64,000 nt of DNA. It comes from CAWABB01 sp963780165 (GTDB taxonomy: Bacteria > Bacteroidota > Ignavibacteria > UBA10030 > UBA6906). Position numbers and translations under genes: made by a program. Numbering within the stretch: the first letter of the stretch is position 1; every line of letters begins with the position of its first letter. The notes beneath the pieces are model-generated. The model had not been told where the DNA came from. It worked only from the letters and a program-made list of their open reading frames with translations, and ran no database searches. Of the stretch, positions 43,826 to 53,615 are shown in pieces. Location of the stretch: NCBI GenBank assembly GCA_963780165.1, contig CAWABB010000001.1, positions 558,001 to 622,000 on the forward strand, written 5' to 3'.

Positions 43826-43898
43826 TGGACAGGGACGGAATCGAACCGCCGACACATGGATTTTCAGTCCATTGCTCTACCAACTGAGCTACCTGTCC
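43826..43898 (-). tRNA. tRNA-Phe (GAA)
   Basis: 73-nt cloverleaf on the minus strand: acceptor GGACAGG/CCTGTCC with discriminator A, D arm GCTC..GAGC, anticodon loop CTGAAAA giving GAA, and T arm with GGTTCGATTCC. No CCA is encoded. A terminator hairpin follows and palindrome copy 3 lies about 90 bp downstream of it. Confidence 0.96.
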
Positions 43899-43962
43899 GG
43901 AATCGAGCTAATAATATAGCCAAACCACATATTGAAATCAACGGGAAGCCACGAGGAAATGC

Positions 43963-44057
43963 ACGCCAGACAGGCGCGTATGGACCACGCCGGATAGGCA
44001 TGAACGGGCCATGCTAGATAGGCGTACGTGGATCAGGTGGAGAGGCCGACACGGGTC
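43963..44057. repeat. 24-bp degenerate tandem repeat
   Basis: Four units of 23-24 bp (starting 43963, 43987, 44011, 44035) with the theme ACGCC-GA-AGGCGT--GG-C, upstream of tRNA-Phe. Diverged; no coding sense. Confidence 0.65.
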
Positions 44058-44205
44058 AGGCCAGCCCGGCTTTCTTCGAGACTATTCTTGGAGCTGCGGC
44101 AGAAAGGACAGATCTGATCTTCTCGACCGAGTCCACCCCGCACCGGTCCACATTAGAGCAGCCTGCCCGGCGGCAGTCGATGCCCCGGGCAGGCCGTCGG
44201 GATTC

Positions 44206-45348
44206 CTACATTCTGCCGTTGCGCTTCAGCACTTCGCGCGCGATGACGATCTTCTGGATCTCGTTCGTTCCTTCGAAGATCCGGTTGATGCGCGCGTCGC
44301 GATAGAAACGCTCAATCGGCATTTCGCGCGAATAGCCCATGCCGCCGTGTATCTGCACAGCGCGGTCGGCGACCTCGTCGATGCACTCCGAGCAGTATGT
44401 CTTCACTGTCGCGGCCTCGCGCGAGACGCTCTTTCCTTCGTCGTACAAGAAGGCGGTGCGGTAAATGATCGACTCCATGGTGTACACCATGATCGCCATC
44501 TCGGAGAGATAAAACTGGATCGCCTCGAACTGCGCGATGGGGACGTCGAACTGCTTTCGCTCCTTTGCGTACTTTGTCGACAGCTCCAGCAGCTCCTTCG
44601 ACGCGCCCAGGCACGCCGCACCCAGGCCGAGGCGTCCGGCATCAAGGGTCTTCATGGCGACCAGGAATCCTCTGCCTTCCTCGCCGATCACGTTCTCGGC
44701 CGGGACACGCACGTTATCGAACGAGATCGCAGCGGTATGGCTGCCGCGGATGCCCATCTTCTTCTCTTTCGCGCCGGCGCTGAAGCCGGGGCTCTTCGTC
44801 TCGACGGCAAACCCTGTGATCCCCCGGTCTGTCCGGGCGAACACCGAAATCACGTCCGCGATCCCGCCGTTCGTGATCCAGATCTTCTCGCCGTTGACCA
44901 CCCAGTCATTGCCCTCGCGATGCGCCCGCGTCCGGAGGTTGAACGAATCCGAGCCAGCGAGCACTTCGGTCAGCGCGAACGCGGCGATCTTCTTTCCCGC
45001 AGTGAGGTCCGGCAGGTACTTCTTCTTGAGCGCTTCCGACCCGCCGATGTAGATCGCGTTCGAACCGATCGACTGGTGCGCCCCGACGAATGTCGCGGTG
45101 GACAGGCAGGCGCGGCCGATCTCCTCCTGCATCAGGCAGTATCCCACCTCGCCGAATCCGCCCCCGCCGTATTCCGGCGGGAAGACCGCCCCCAGCAGTC
45201 CGAGCTCACCCATCTTGTTGATGAGCTCGCGCGGGATCTCCTCCTCTTCGTCGATCTTCGACGCGATGGGCTTGATCTCCGCGTTGACGAACTCGCGAAC
45301 CATGTCGCGGAGCATGAGGTGTTCTTCGGTGAAGGGGAATACGGACAT
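44206..45348 (-). CDS. Acyl-CoA dehydrogenase
   Basis: 380-aa FAD flavoenzyme oxidising acyl-CoA to 2-enoyl-CoA. Visible: N-terminal MLRDMVREFVNAEIKPIA, the FAD/substrate region FALTEVLAGSD and WITNGGIADVISVFA, and the C-terminal IHGGMGYSREMPIERFYRD..FEGTNEIQ (catalytic Glu). Chain-length preference is not readable (short/medium or branched-chain type). No electron-transfer flavoprotein or thiolase genes lie beside it. The upstream gene on the same strand is a FabL-like reductase, 168 bp away. Confidence 0.94.
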   Translation of the reverse strand: MSVFPFTEEHLMLRDMVREFVNAEIKPIASKIDEEEEIPRELINKMGELGLLGAVFPPEYGGGGFGEVGYCLMQEEIGRACLSTATFVGAHQSIGSNAIYIGGSEALKKKYLPDLTAGKKIAAFALTEVLAGSDSFNLRTRAHREGNDWVVNGEKIWITNGGIADVISVFARTDRGITGFAVETKSPGFSAGAKEKKMGIRGSHTAAISFDNVRVPAENVIGEEGRGFLVAMKTLDAGRLGLGAACLGASKELLELSTKYAKERKQFDVPIAQFEAIQFYLSEMAIMVYTMESIIYRTAFLYDEGKSVSREAATVKTYCSECIDEVADRAVQIHGGMGYSREMPIERFYRDARINRIFEGTNEIQKIVIAREVLKRNGRM

Positions 45349-45516
45349 GGGAGTTGGGGGATGTGGGAGTATTCAGTGAGTAGGATTCACAATTTCTATC
45401 ATTGGCGACCCGCGTTGAGCGCATCAGAGCCTTTGCACAACGCATGCAGCAGTACGGAATTCAGCACGCCGCTTACGATGCGAGCGGGGGTGAAGGAGCC
45501 ACCCGGGACGGACACG

Positions 45517-46365
45517 TCAGGACGTCTGCTCCCCTACCGGCTTCTGGCCGACATAACTCACGACGTCTTCGCCGCCGTCAACGCCGATGACGTTGCCGGA
45601 GACCCAGTACGCGTTCTCGTCCGCCAGCAAGACGATCGCCTTCGCGACATCTTCCGGAGTGGTGAGGGCGCCCGCGGGGTTCTTCGCCCGCGCAATCTTG
45701 AGCATGTCAGCGCTTCCCGGGATCTTCCTAAGCGCAGGAGTGTCGGTCACGCCCGCCATGATGGCGTTTGCGGTGATACCATAGGCGCCGAGCTCCATCG
45801 CGAGCTGGCGGATGTGGGATTCGAGGGCGGATTTTGCCGCGGAGACGGCGCCATAGGCCGGCAGCACCGTGTGGCCGCCCGAGCTTGTCATGGCGAAGAT
45901 CCTTCCGTCCTTCTTTATGAGATGGCGGAAGAACAGCCCCTGCGTCCAGTACACCAGGCTGTTGGCCATGACGTCAATCGTCATCTCCATCTGAGCCTGC
46001 GTGACCGTTTCTTCGGGCTTCCTGGCGATAAACGGCTTGAGAGTCCCGAACGCGAGCGAGTGTACAAGCACTTTCACGGTGGCGCCGGGATGTCCATGGA
46101 AGCGCTCCTGGATCTCGTCCAGCGTCTCATTGCGCTTGATGGCGTCGGCGGCGTTGATATTGTAGAAGACCGCCTCCCGGCCGTGGTGCTTGATGTCCCG
46201 GATCAGGTGCTGGACGGCAGGCATGGTGGCCGCCCGGTCGAGGTGGATCCCGAAGATATTCATGCCGGCTTTCGCGAGCTCGAGAGCCGCGGCGCCGCCG
46301 AACCCGCTCGAGGCGCCGAGAACGAGGGCCCAATCGGTGGGTTTGAAACGCAATTCGTGCTTCAT
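45517..46365 (-). CDS. FabI/FabL-like enoyl-ACP reductase (SDR family)
   Basis: 282 aa. Rossmann Gly motif GASSGFGGAAALELAKAG, and the catalytic arrangement Tyr171-x6-Lys178 (AYGAVSAAK). This Tyr-x6-Lys spacing is the mark of enoyl-ACP reductases of the FabI/FabL type, whereas classical SDRs have Tyr-x3-Lys. MTSSGGHTVLPAYG and TGVTDTPALRKIPGS-like regions resemble FabL. It probably reduces trans-2-enoyl-ACP with NAD(P)H in fatty acid synthesis, but other SDR substrates are possible. A GGAG site precedes the ATG. Confidence 0.72.
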   Translation of the reverse strand: MKHELRFKPTDWALVLGASSGFGGAAALELAKAGMNIFGIHLDRAATMPAVQHLIRDIKHHGREAVFYNINAADAIKRNETLDEIQERFHGHPGATVKVLVHSLAFGTLKPFIARKPEETVTQAQMEMTIDVMANSLVYWTQGLFFRHLIKKDGRIFAMTSSGGHTVLPAYGAVSAAKSALESHIRQLAMELGAYGITANAIMAGVTDTPALRKIPGSADMLKIARAKNPAGALTTPEDVAKAIVLLADENAYWVSGNVIGVDGGEDVVSYVGQKPVGEQTS

Positions 46366-46488
46366 GGGGGAGTTCTCCGACTATGATCCCGGCCATTCCT
46401 CCGCCGGGTGAATCATACGCCGCCGCCGGAATCACACCCTCCGCACGGCTGGCAACCGGCTGCGCGCCCGACGCCGCAGCCCTTCTCA

Positions 46489-48327
46489 TCACTCCACGGT
46501 GACGCTCTTTGCCAGGTTTCTCGGCTGATCCACGTTGGTCCCGCGCTCCACGGCCATGTAGTAGGCCAGCAGCTGCAGCGGGATGATGTTCAAAATCGGG
46601 CCAAAGAACCCGTACGTGCGCGGGACGCGGATCACATGCTCGGCCATCGACTCGATCAGCGTGTCGTCTTCGTTGGCCACTGCGATGATCCTGCCCTTGC
46701 GTGCCTTCACTTCCTGGATATTGCTGAGAACCTTCTCATAGATCGCATCCTTCGGCACGACCACCACGACCGGCATGTTCTCGTCGATGAGGGCGATCGG
46801 GCCGTGCTTCATCTCCGCCGCGGGATAGCCTTCCGCGTGAATGTACGAAATTTCTTTCAGCTTCAGCGCGCCCTCGAGCGCCACCGGGAAGTTCGCCCCG
46901 CGCCCGAGGTACAGGAAGTTCTGACAGTGCTTGAACTCCTCGGCGATCGCGCGCACCTTGTGGGCGTGCCGGAGAATCTGATCCACCTTCGCGGGGAGCG
47001 AGTCGATCTCGGCCGCCAGCACCTTCGCCTGCTCCTCCCCCATGCCGCGCACACGCGCCAGCAGAAGTGTGATCAGCGCAAGCACGGTGAGCTGGGAGGT
47101 GAACGCCTTCGTAGACGCGACCCCGATCTCCGGGCCCGCGTGCACGTACACCCCGGCGTCCGTCTCGCGCGCGATGCTGCTCCCCACAACGTTCACGATC
47201 CCAATCGTGGTCGCGCCGTGGCGCTTCGCCTCGCGCAGCGCGGCAAGCGTGTCAGCCGTCTCGCCGCTCTGGCTGATCAGAATCACCACGTCGTCCGTGT
47301 TCAGGATCGGACTCCGATACCTGAACTCCGACGCATACTCCACTTCGGTCGGGACCCGGGCGATCTGCTCGAACATGTACTCGCCCACCAGTCCCGCATG
47401 CCACGACGTTCCGCAGCCGGTGATGATGATCCTGCGCGCGCTCAGCAACTTGCCCATCATTTTCTGCAGGCCGCCGAGCACGACGTTCCCTTCTTCCACC
47501 CTCAGCCGCCCGCGCATCGCATTCCGGATCGTGGTCGGCTGCTCGTGGATTTCCTTCAGCATGAAGTGATCGAAGCCGCCCCGCTCGATCTGCGAGATCT
47601 CGAGCGCGATCGCTTCGATGTGCTTTGCCACTTCCACGTCGTCGATCGTGACCGTCCGGAAGTGGTCCTTCGTGATCTCGGCAACTTCGCCGTCCTCGAG
47701 ATACACGACCTTCCGCGTGTGCTCCACGATCGCCGCTGCATCCGACGCCACAAAGTGTTCGCCGTCGCCGACGCCGATCAGGAGAGGGCTCCCCTTGCGC
47801 GCGACGACCATCGTACCGGGCTCGTTCGGGGACATCACGACAAGTCCGTACGTACCGTCGACCTCCGAGACAGCCAGCCGGACCGCTTCGGCGAGCTTGC
47901 CGGTCCGCTCGTACATCACGCCGACGAGGTGCGCGAGGACTTCCGTGTCCGTCGCGCTCAAAAATGTGTGGCCGTCCCTCTCCAGCTTCGTCTTGATCGC
48001 GAGATAGTTCTCGACGATGCCGTTGTGGATGAGGGCGACCTGCTTGGTGGCATCCCAGTGGGGGTGTGCGTTGACGTCGTTCGGCTCGCCGTGCGTCGCC
48101 CAGCGCGTGTGCCCCATGCCGGCGACTGAATAGAGGTCTCCGTTGGCCGCGCCGAGCCTGGACGCAAGTTCGGCAACCTTCCCGGCGTTTTTCTGGACGA
48201 ATAAGCTGCCGTTCTTGATCAGCGCGATCCCGGCCGAGTCATACCCCCTGTACTCAAGCCTGCGCAGACCCTCCAGGATGATGGGAACGCAATTCCGCTT
48301 GCCCACATAGCCGACAATACCGCACAT
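46489..48327 (-). CDS. glmS: Glutamine--fructose-6-phosphate aminotransferase (isomerizing)
   Basis: 612 aa. The N-terminal glutaminase domain begins MCGIVGYVGKRN with the nucleophile Cys2, followed by GHTRWATHGEPN. Two SIS sugar-isomerase domains follow (ISQSGETADTLAALR; GRGANFPVALEGALKLKE), and the protein ends in PRNLAKSVTVE, the conserved GlmS terminus. It makes glucosamine-6-phosphate, the first step to UDP-GlcNAc for peptidoglycan and LPS. AAGGGGG precedes the ATG. There is only 77 bp before it, so a glmS ribozyme is not present there. It lies downstream of pgeF. Confidence 0.97.
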   Translation of the reverse strand: MCGIVGYVGKRNCVPIILEGLRRLEYRGYDSAGIALIKNGSLFVQKNAGKVAELASRLGAANGDLYSVAGMGHTRWATHGEPNDVNAHPHWDATKQVALIHNGIVENYLAIKTKLERDGHTFLSATDTEVLAHLVGVMYERTGKLAEAVRLAVSEVDGTYGLVVMSPNEPGTMVVARKGSPLLIGVGDGEHFVASDAAAIVEHTRKVVYLEDGEVAEITKDHFRTVTIDDVEVAKHIEAIALEISQIERGGFDHFMLKEIHEQPTTIRNAMRGRLRVEEGNVVLGGLQKMMGKLLSARRIIITGCGTSWHAGLVGEYMFEQIARVPTEVEYASEFRYRSPILNTDDVVILISQSGETADTLAALREAKRHGATTIGIVNVVGSSIARETDAGVYVHAGPEIGVASTKAFTSQLTVLALITLLLARVRGMGEEQAKVLAAEIDSLPAKVDQILRHAHKVRAIAEEFKHCQNFLYLGRGANFPVALEGALKLKEISYIHAEGYPAAEMKHGPIALIDENMPVVVVVPKDAIYEKVLSNIQEVKARKGRIIAVANEDDTLIESMAEHVIRVPRTYGFFGPILNIIPLQLLAYYMAVERGTNVDQPRNLAKSVTVE

Positions 48328-48404
48328 ACTGCCCCCTTCACAATGGTGAAAAACCTACGCAAAACCGCATCGAAAATCAACGAAAAGGAAGGATTCTCGA
48401 TACT

Positions 48405-49157
48405 TTACGAATCCTGGGGGCGAATTCCTATGACGGCCATCATCCTGCCCGACCGGGGGCCATCCCGGCGGTAGGAGTGCAAAAGATGGGATTCGGTGAT
48501 CGTACAGAGGGGGCTTACTTCTATATGAGAAGGATGGACGCCTGCCTCCAGCAGTGAGTCGGCATTGAACGCCTTCAAGTCCAACCGGAGCGACCCCTGG
48601 TGGTCGGCCAGGTACTTTGGGGAAAAACGCTCCGCGACATCCGGCCCGACTTCATAGCAGCATCCGCCCGCGGCCGGGCCGACGTAGGCCCGAAGATCCC
48701 CGGGGCTTGTGCCGAACGCCGAGCGCATGAGCTTCAGCGCAAGCGAGAGTATACCGGCGGCCGATCCGCGCCAACCGGCGTGAACCGCTGCAACTGCGCG
48801 ATGCTCGGGGTCATGGATGAGGATGGGGACACAATCGGCAACGGTGACACACAGATACACGCCCGGCGTGTTCGTGACGAGCGCGTCCGTCTCGGCGACC
48901 GCACCCGCCGCGCCCACGCGCGCCACAGTGGCGGAATGCACCTGGCGCGGAATCGCCAGCCCGTCGACAGGGATCCCCAGCGGCGAGAAGAATCGCTGAC
49001 GGTTTTCATTGACCGAGGCCTCATCGTCGCCGACGCTGAACGAGAGGTTCATGCCGAGCGGATCTCTGCTCACCCCTCCCAGGCGTGTGCTCACGGCCGC
49101 AACCAGGCCGGCTTCCTTCTCGAAGATGGCGGGACGGATCGTTGGCGGAGCGCTCAC
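48405..49157 (-). CDS. pgeF: Peptidoglycan editing factor PgeF (laccase-domain, YfiH family)
   Basis: 250 aa, starts at a GTG overlapping the preceding kinase stop (GTGA). Family motifs: VSTRLGGVSRDP, QVHSATVARVG, VTVADCVPILIHDP, AVHAGWRGSAAGI and GGCCYEVG, containing the His-Cys-His metal site. PgeF proteins remove mis-incorporated amino acids from peptidoglycan precursors or act on purine nucleosides. Its place after an NtrY-like kinase and before glmS fits cell-wall metabolism. Confidence 0.95.
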   Translation of the reverse strand: MSAPPTIRPAIFEKEAGLVAAVSTRLGGVSRDPLGMNLSFSVGDDEASVNENRQRFFSPLGIPVDGLAIPRQVHSATVARVGAAGAVAETDALVTNTPGVYLCVTVADCVPILIHDPEHRAVAAVHAGWRGSAAGILSLALKLMRSAFGTSPGDLRAYVGPAAGGCCYEVGPDVAERFSPKYLADHQGSLRLDLKAFNADSLLEAGVHPSHIEVSPLCTITESHLLHSYRRDGPRSGRMMAVIGIRPQDS

Positions 49158-52100
49158 GGCTGCGCCTCCGCGGGTGCCGGCGGAAGCGTGATCGTCACGG
49201 CGACGCCTTTCCCCTGCTCGCTCCTGATTCCGATGCTCCCCCCGATGTCGTCAAGCATACGCTTCACCATGGCCAGCCCCAATCCCATGCCGTCCGTCTT
49301 TGTCGAGAAGTTCGGCGTGAACAGCTTCGGCATCACCTCGTCCGTAATGCCCGGGCCCGTATCCGTGAGCGTCGCCGTGACGCGGCCGCCGGACATCACC
49401 GTGGCGACCCCGATCGTTCCCTGCGAGCCCATCGCCTGGACGCTGTTCCGGATCACGTTGATGAACGCCCGGCGCAGCTCCTCCTTGTCGGCAAGCACCG
49501 GCGGCAGTCCGGGAGCGAGGTTCGTCTCGAACCGAACGCGCTCCTCGCGGTCGAACAGCCTGATCGCTTCACCCACAACCTCATTCATATCGCACCGTGC
49601 AAGCTGCCGCTCCGGCATCCTCGCGAAGCGGGAGAACTCCGACGCGATCCTGCTCAGGGCGTCGATCTGCTCCCCGACCGTCCTGGTCACATCCTCCAGG
49701 ATACGATCGAAATCCGGCGCGCGGTCGCGGAACGTCTGCCGCAGGTGCTGGATCGACAGTTTCATGGGGGTGAGCGGGTTCTTGATTTCGTGCGCCACCT
49801 GGCGCGCCATCTCGCGCCAGGCCATTTCGCGCTCGGCGCGGACGAGCTCCTCGCGCCCGCGTTTCAGGTCGCGCGTCATGGAATCGAACGAACGCATCAG
49901 CGTCTGGACTTCGTCGCCGCCCAGAAGGGGGCTCCGCCCGCCCTCCGCAACTGTCACATCGAGATCCCCCGCGGCAACCCGCGCCGTCGCATCCGTCAGC
50001 TTCCGGATTGGCGCCGCGAACCTGTTTGCAAAGAAGGAGGCGATGCCGATCATCGTGAGGATGACAAATGCCACGATGCCGAAGAGCGCGGCGTTCTGCC
50101 TGGCGGTTTCGGCTTCGATCCGATCCTGGCGAAAAAGCGTCGGGACCGCGACAACGCCGATCACGCGGTCGTCGTCGAGGAGGATCGGCCGGTACCCGAC
50201 CGCATACTCGATGAGTCCGATGCGCTCCATCCCCATGAAGAACCGCTTCCCTTCCAGCATGATCGCTGCGAACGCACTGCCGTTCATGCGGCGGTCCAGC
50301 ACTCCAAGCGTGAAGAGCTCCGGACGGCTGCTGAATGCGAGGGAGCTGTCGCCAAACACGTTGAAGTCGGTTCCAGTCATGGCCGCCAGCGCCTCGACCC
50401 AACCGGGCGTGAAATCCTCCGTCGGCGGGCCCAGGCGCGCAACGAATGCGTGTTCTGCAGAGATTCTTGCCGCAAGTCCGGCGGTTTCTTCCTGGAGGGT
50501 TTGCCGGGTGAACTCCCTCAGGCGATCCCTGGAATAGCGCTGCCCATAGATCGTCATAAACACGAGCGGTACCAGCGCGCTGATGACGAGCGCCGCAAGC
50601 AGGCGGTCGCGGAACGACACATGCATGCTCCGCCCACCCGCAAAGCGCGCAGCGACAAGGACGCCGCCGAACAGCACGAGGAGGCAACCGGCCACGATGA
50701 GCACCCGAACCAGCACCAACAGAAGCGCCGTCGAGCCAGTGTCCGGAATACTCAGGCCGATGACGCCCTCCCCTCCCGGCCGCGCCACGTACCACGTGCT
50801 GATGTCTCCGTCTTCGCCCGCGTCGCTCCACCACACTCCCGCGGACGGGTCCGATGCAAGTCTGGCGCGGACAGCCTCCGGGAGGGTGTAGCCGAGAGGA
50901 TAGATCGATTCTGTGGATGTCTCCAGCCGACCGCTGCGGAACTCCGACACAACAACGTCCGGCACGCGGTCGTTGCTGGTCGCAGTCCTGAGGATGGAGG
51001 GGTTCTCCCCGCGGAACAATGCCTGCCGTCCGGCCGCGATCAGGACTCTCGCGTATCCCTGGATGACGCCATCCGAACCAAACATGGGGGTCACGCCGGC
51101 ATACACCATCACCGCATCCGGTCCTTTGCCGACCTCACGCGCAAGAATCAGTCGCTCTGCGACGGGGCCAAGCTCGTACTCGACCGACCGCAGGGCCGCG
51201 GTCATCCCGCCGATTGAGAAACGGCTCACCTGGAGCCCCGTGGTATCGACGATCGCGAAGACGGAGGCGTACCCCTCTCGAGATGCGACGCTCGACGCCC
51301 AGCCTTCGAACGCGGCGCCGGACCGATCTGCTTCGTCCCAGGCTTTCAGCGATGCCACCCGGGCGGGGTCGGAGAGGCGCGTCAGTCCTTCATCCACCAC
51401 AACCGTCAGCCAGGCGTCGACCGGGCGGAGAACCTGAGAGGCAAGGGTTTCGACCTTTCGCCTCTCCTTTCCTTCCGTGTGATACATCAGGAGGGGGACC
51501 AGGAAGGCGGCAGAGATCAGCGCGCGGGAAGCGTGACGGACGAACGAGGAACCCTGCCAGAGTCTCGCCCACGCCAAAAACGTCAGGACACCCAGGATGA
51601 CCCACCGCAGCGTCGGGGGGATGAGCGGGCTCGGGCGCGTTCCGAAGAAGAGGGAGGTTGCGATGAGCAGCACGATCGCGATGGCTGCCCCCGCGAACCT
51701 CGACCCCTCGACGTCGGTGAGCTGGCGCATGAAATGGAGGCCTCGCAGCGCGACCATCACGTAACAGAGCATCGTGATCAGGAGCGCGGCGGTCAGCGCG
51801 GCGAGAGGAAGCGAGGGGATGATCGGCCCGGGATCGGCCAACCCGAGAACGGAATCGTAGACGGCGCTCCGGACGACAGCTGCGACGCCGCGAAGGCCCC
51901 AGACGACAAGCACGGCGATCAGGAATGCACCGGCGACCCGAACGCCCAGCGGCCGGCGACGGATCCACACCGGCAGCGTGTCGGGGACAATCTTTCCCAG
52001 CAGGACAAGCGCCGCGAGAACGACGACGGACGAAATCAGAAACTCCGCGATGGAACGGGCAATCCCGCCGGCGAACGCCGAGGCAAAGAGAGCCGAATTG

Positions 52101-53029
52101 AAGATTCCCGACTGCGACAGGCCGGAGGGGAAGCCGAGCGCCAGGATCGCGATGCGCAATCCGAGCAACAACACCACGGCGACTGCGATTGCCGCCCCTC
52201 GTGAACTTCTGCGGCGGACCTCCAGCCAGAACCCGATCCCCGCGAGCACCAGGAGGGCCACAAGCAGAATCGTGCGCACCGAGGCGATGTCGTCGCGCAT
52301 GGCTGCCATCGTCGCACCCCTGTCAGGCGGAGCCGCCGCCGCGAACCCGATCATCGCCCCGTCAACGCCGGTAATCACAACCCCTTCGTCGTACGTTGGA
52401 TCGTCGAACTGGAATTCAACGCGGGTCCCGGCACGCGCAGAGATCTCATCGGCAAGACTGCTGCTCTGGATGAACCTGTTGCTGAGCGCGTAGGATGCGG
52501 AGATCGGGATGCGCCCCACGAGCACTCCGGGGGGCCTCCCTTCGGAAGGGACTGATGTCGCGACAACAAGCTGCGCGCCGATCGGTGATTCGATGACGGA
52601 GGAGGAGGTAGTGTTGCCGATCGCCGCGCGGACAAGGAACGCCGGTGTCGGTCCGCCCGTTCCGCCCCAGGCGATGGTTTCACCGTCAGGTCCGCGCAAC
52701 TCGAGGCCTGTCCCTCCCGTCGCCGCTTCCGCGAGGAGTTTGAATGCGGCCCTGCGCTCCTCAACCCCTCCCAGCAGGCCCTGGCGGAGAACAGGCCGGG
52801 ACGCCAGCCCCTCGACAAGCACGCGGAGCCGATCCTGGCGCACGTGGAAGTCCGCGGCAGCCATCCTCTCCGCATTCGCGCGCGTCTGATTGGAGATGCG
52901 ATCCCAGTCGGCGTCGGCCTGCCGGATCGCAAAATACTCCCACCCCCACAACCCGCCCAGGAGAGCGACGAGCGCGCCGGGGATGACGAACTTCCAGAAC
53001 ATGGATCGTTTGAGCCGGGAACCGGTCAC
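49154..53029 (-). CDS. Large membrane sensor histidine kinase, NtrY-like
   Basis: 1291 aa. The N-terminal two thirds have several membrane helices and two predicted extracytoplasmic loops with Cache/PDC-like character. HAMP follows a last helix (APIRKLTDATARVAAGDLDV, about 995-1050), then a HisKA domain with His in AHEIKNPLTPMK (about residue 1081) and HATPase_c (NVIRNSVQAMG; LTDTGPGI; GMGLGLAMVKRM). The AHEIKNPLTP form and long multi-helix sensor resemble NtrY. No response regulator is adjacent. Start codon is a GTG at 53029; an ATG at 53002 is also possible. It sits in the pyr-to-glmS gene run. Confidence 0.92.
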   Translation of the reverse strand: MTGSRLKRSMFWKFVIPGALVALLGGLWGWEYFAIRQADADWDRISNQTRANAERMAAADFHVRQDRLRVLVEGLASRPVLRQGLLGGVEERRAAFKLLAEAATGGTGLELRGPDGETIAWGGTGGPTPAFLVRAAIGNTTSSSVIESPIGAQLVVATSVPSEGRPPGVLVGRIPISASYALSNRFIQSSSLADEISARAGTRVEFQFDDPTYDEGVVITGVDGAMIGFAAAAPPDRGATMAAMRDDIASVRTILLVALLVLAGIGFWLEVRRRSSRGAAIAVAVVLLLGLRIAILALGFPSGLSQSGIFNSALFASAFAGGIARSIAEFLISSVVVLAALVLLGKIVPDTLPVWIRRRPLGVRVAGAFLIAVLVVWGLRGVAAVVRSAVYDSVLGLADPGPIIPSLPLAALTAALLITMLCYVMVALRGLHFMRQLTDVEGSRFAGAAIAIVLLIATSLFFGTRPSPLIPPTLRWVILGVLTFLAWARLWQGSSFVRHASRALISAAFLVPLLMYHTEGKERRKVETLASQVLRPVDAWLTVVVDEGLTRLSDPARVASLKAWDEADRSGAAFEGWASSVASREGYASVFAIVDTTGLQVSRFSIGGMTAALRSVEYELGPVAERLILAREVGKGPDAVMVYAGVTPMFGSDGVIQGYARVLIAAGRQALFRGENPSILRTATSNDRVPDVVVSEFRSGRLETSTESIYPLGYTLPEAVRARLASDPSAGVWWSDAGEDGDISTWYVARPGGEGVIGLSIPDTGSTALLLVLVRVLIVAGCLLVLFGGVLVAARFAGGRSMHVSFRDRLLAALVISALVPLVFMTIYGQRYSRDRLREFTRQTLQEETAGLAARISAEHAFVARLGPPTEDFTPGWVEALAAMTGTDFNVFGDSSLAFSSRPELFTLGVLDRRMNGSAFAAIMLEGKRFFMGMERIGLIEYAVGYRPILLDDDRVIGVVAVPTLFRQDRIEAETARQNAALFGIVAFVILTMIGIASFFANRFAAPIRKLTDATARVAAGDLDVTVAEGGRSPLLGGDEVQTLMRSFDSMTRDLKRGREELVRAEREMAWREMARQVAHEIKNPLTPMKLSIQHLRQTFRDRAPDFDRILEDVTRTVGEQIDALSRIASEFSRFARMPERQLARCDMNEVVGEAIRLFDREERVRFETNLAPGLPPVLADKEELRRAFINVIRNSVQAMGSQGTIGVATVMSGGRVTATLTDTGPGITDEVMPKLFTPNFSTKTDGMGLGLAMVKRMLDDIGGSIGIRSEQGKGVAVTITLPPAPAEAQP

Positions 53030-53036
53030 GGCCGGA

Positions 53037-53537
53037 TCAGTAGATGTTGATCTGCGCGATGACCCAGCGGTCGCCGCTGCGCGTCAGGGAGAGATAGACC
53101 TGCGCCGTCTCCCGCCCGCCTTTCAGCGTGAAGGAGGCGCTGCCGGTGGCGAATGGAGTTCCTCCTGACTCGCCGACCGTCGATAGCTTGCAGCCGGTGA
53201 ACCGGCGAAGGCGGAAGAACTGATCGAGAAGGTAGTACGCCTGATTGGAGCTGTAGGTGCCGCTCCCCTCTCCCCTGAGGCTGATGGAGACCTGCGAAGG
53301 AAAGTGTATGGAGAACTCGGCGACCGCTCCGGAGGCAATGCCGCGCTCGACGTCGTCGATCACTGGCTGGTACGCCGCGCGCTGGACGGTCGAGCGTTTG
53401 GGAACGAGCGACTGCTGCAGCTGCTGCGGTCGGACTTGAGGCGCCCCGGACTGCGGCACGGCTGCGACGGCAGGAATTATCCACACCGGTACGACAACGG
53501 CGGCCACCAGGGCCGCCGCACGCAGGAGCGCTTTCAT
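53037..53537 (-). CDS. DUF4783-like exported protein
   Basis: 166 aa from the ATG at 53537. A signal peptide (ALVAAVVVPVWIIPAVA) precedes an NTF2-like domain: IASGAVAEFSIHFPSQVSISL, SSNQAYYLLDQFFRLRR, GSASFTLKG, and RWVIAQINIY at the end. This matches DUF4783, common in Bacteroidota and of unknown function. The downstream kinase starts 7 nt later, so they are co-transcribed. The start is uncertain by six codons (ATG at 53555). Confidence 0.75.
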   Translation of the reverse strand: MKALLRAAALVAAVVVPVWIIPAVAAVPQSGAPQVRPQQLQQSLVPKRSTVQRAAYQPVIDDVERGIASGAVAEFSIHFPSQVSISLRGEGSGTYSSNQAYYLLDQFFRLRRFTGCKLSTVGESGGTPFATGSASFTLKGGRETAQVYLSLTRSGDRWVIAQINIY

Positions 53538-53615
53538 GTCGTAGAGTGTGTGCATGTCGTGTTTCAGACTTTTCGCTCCCCGCGGCGCTCGACGGGAGGC
53601 GAGCAGAGACATCCG

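Noticed and set aside
44011..46386. Long plus-strand open frame opposite the acyl-CoA dehydrogenase and SDR genes
   Set aside because: It has no family resemblance and is explained by the high GC of genuine minus-strand genes.
48328..48404. A glmS ribozyme upstream of glmS
   Set aside because: The gap to pgeF is only 77 bp, too short for the known ribozyme, and no core motif is visible.
46408..51217. Other long plus-strand open frames opposite glmS, pgeF and the histidine kinase
   Set aside because: Same reason: shadow frames of clearly recognised minus-strand genes.
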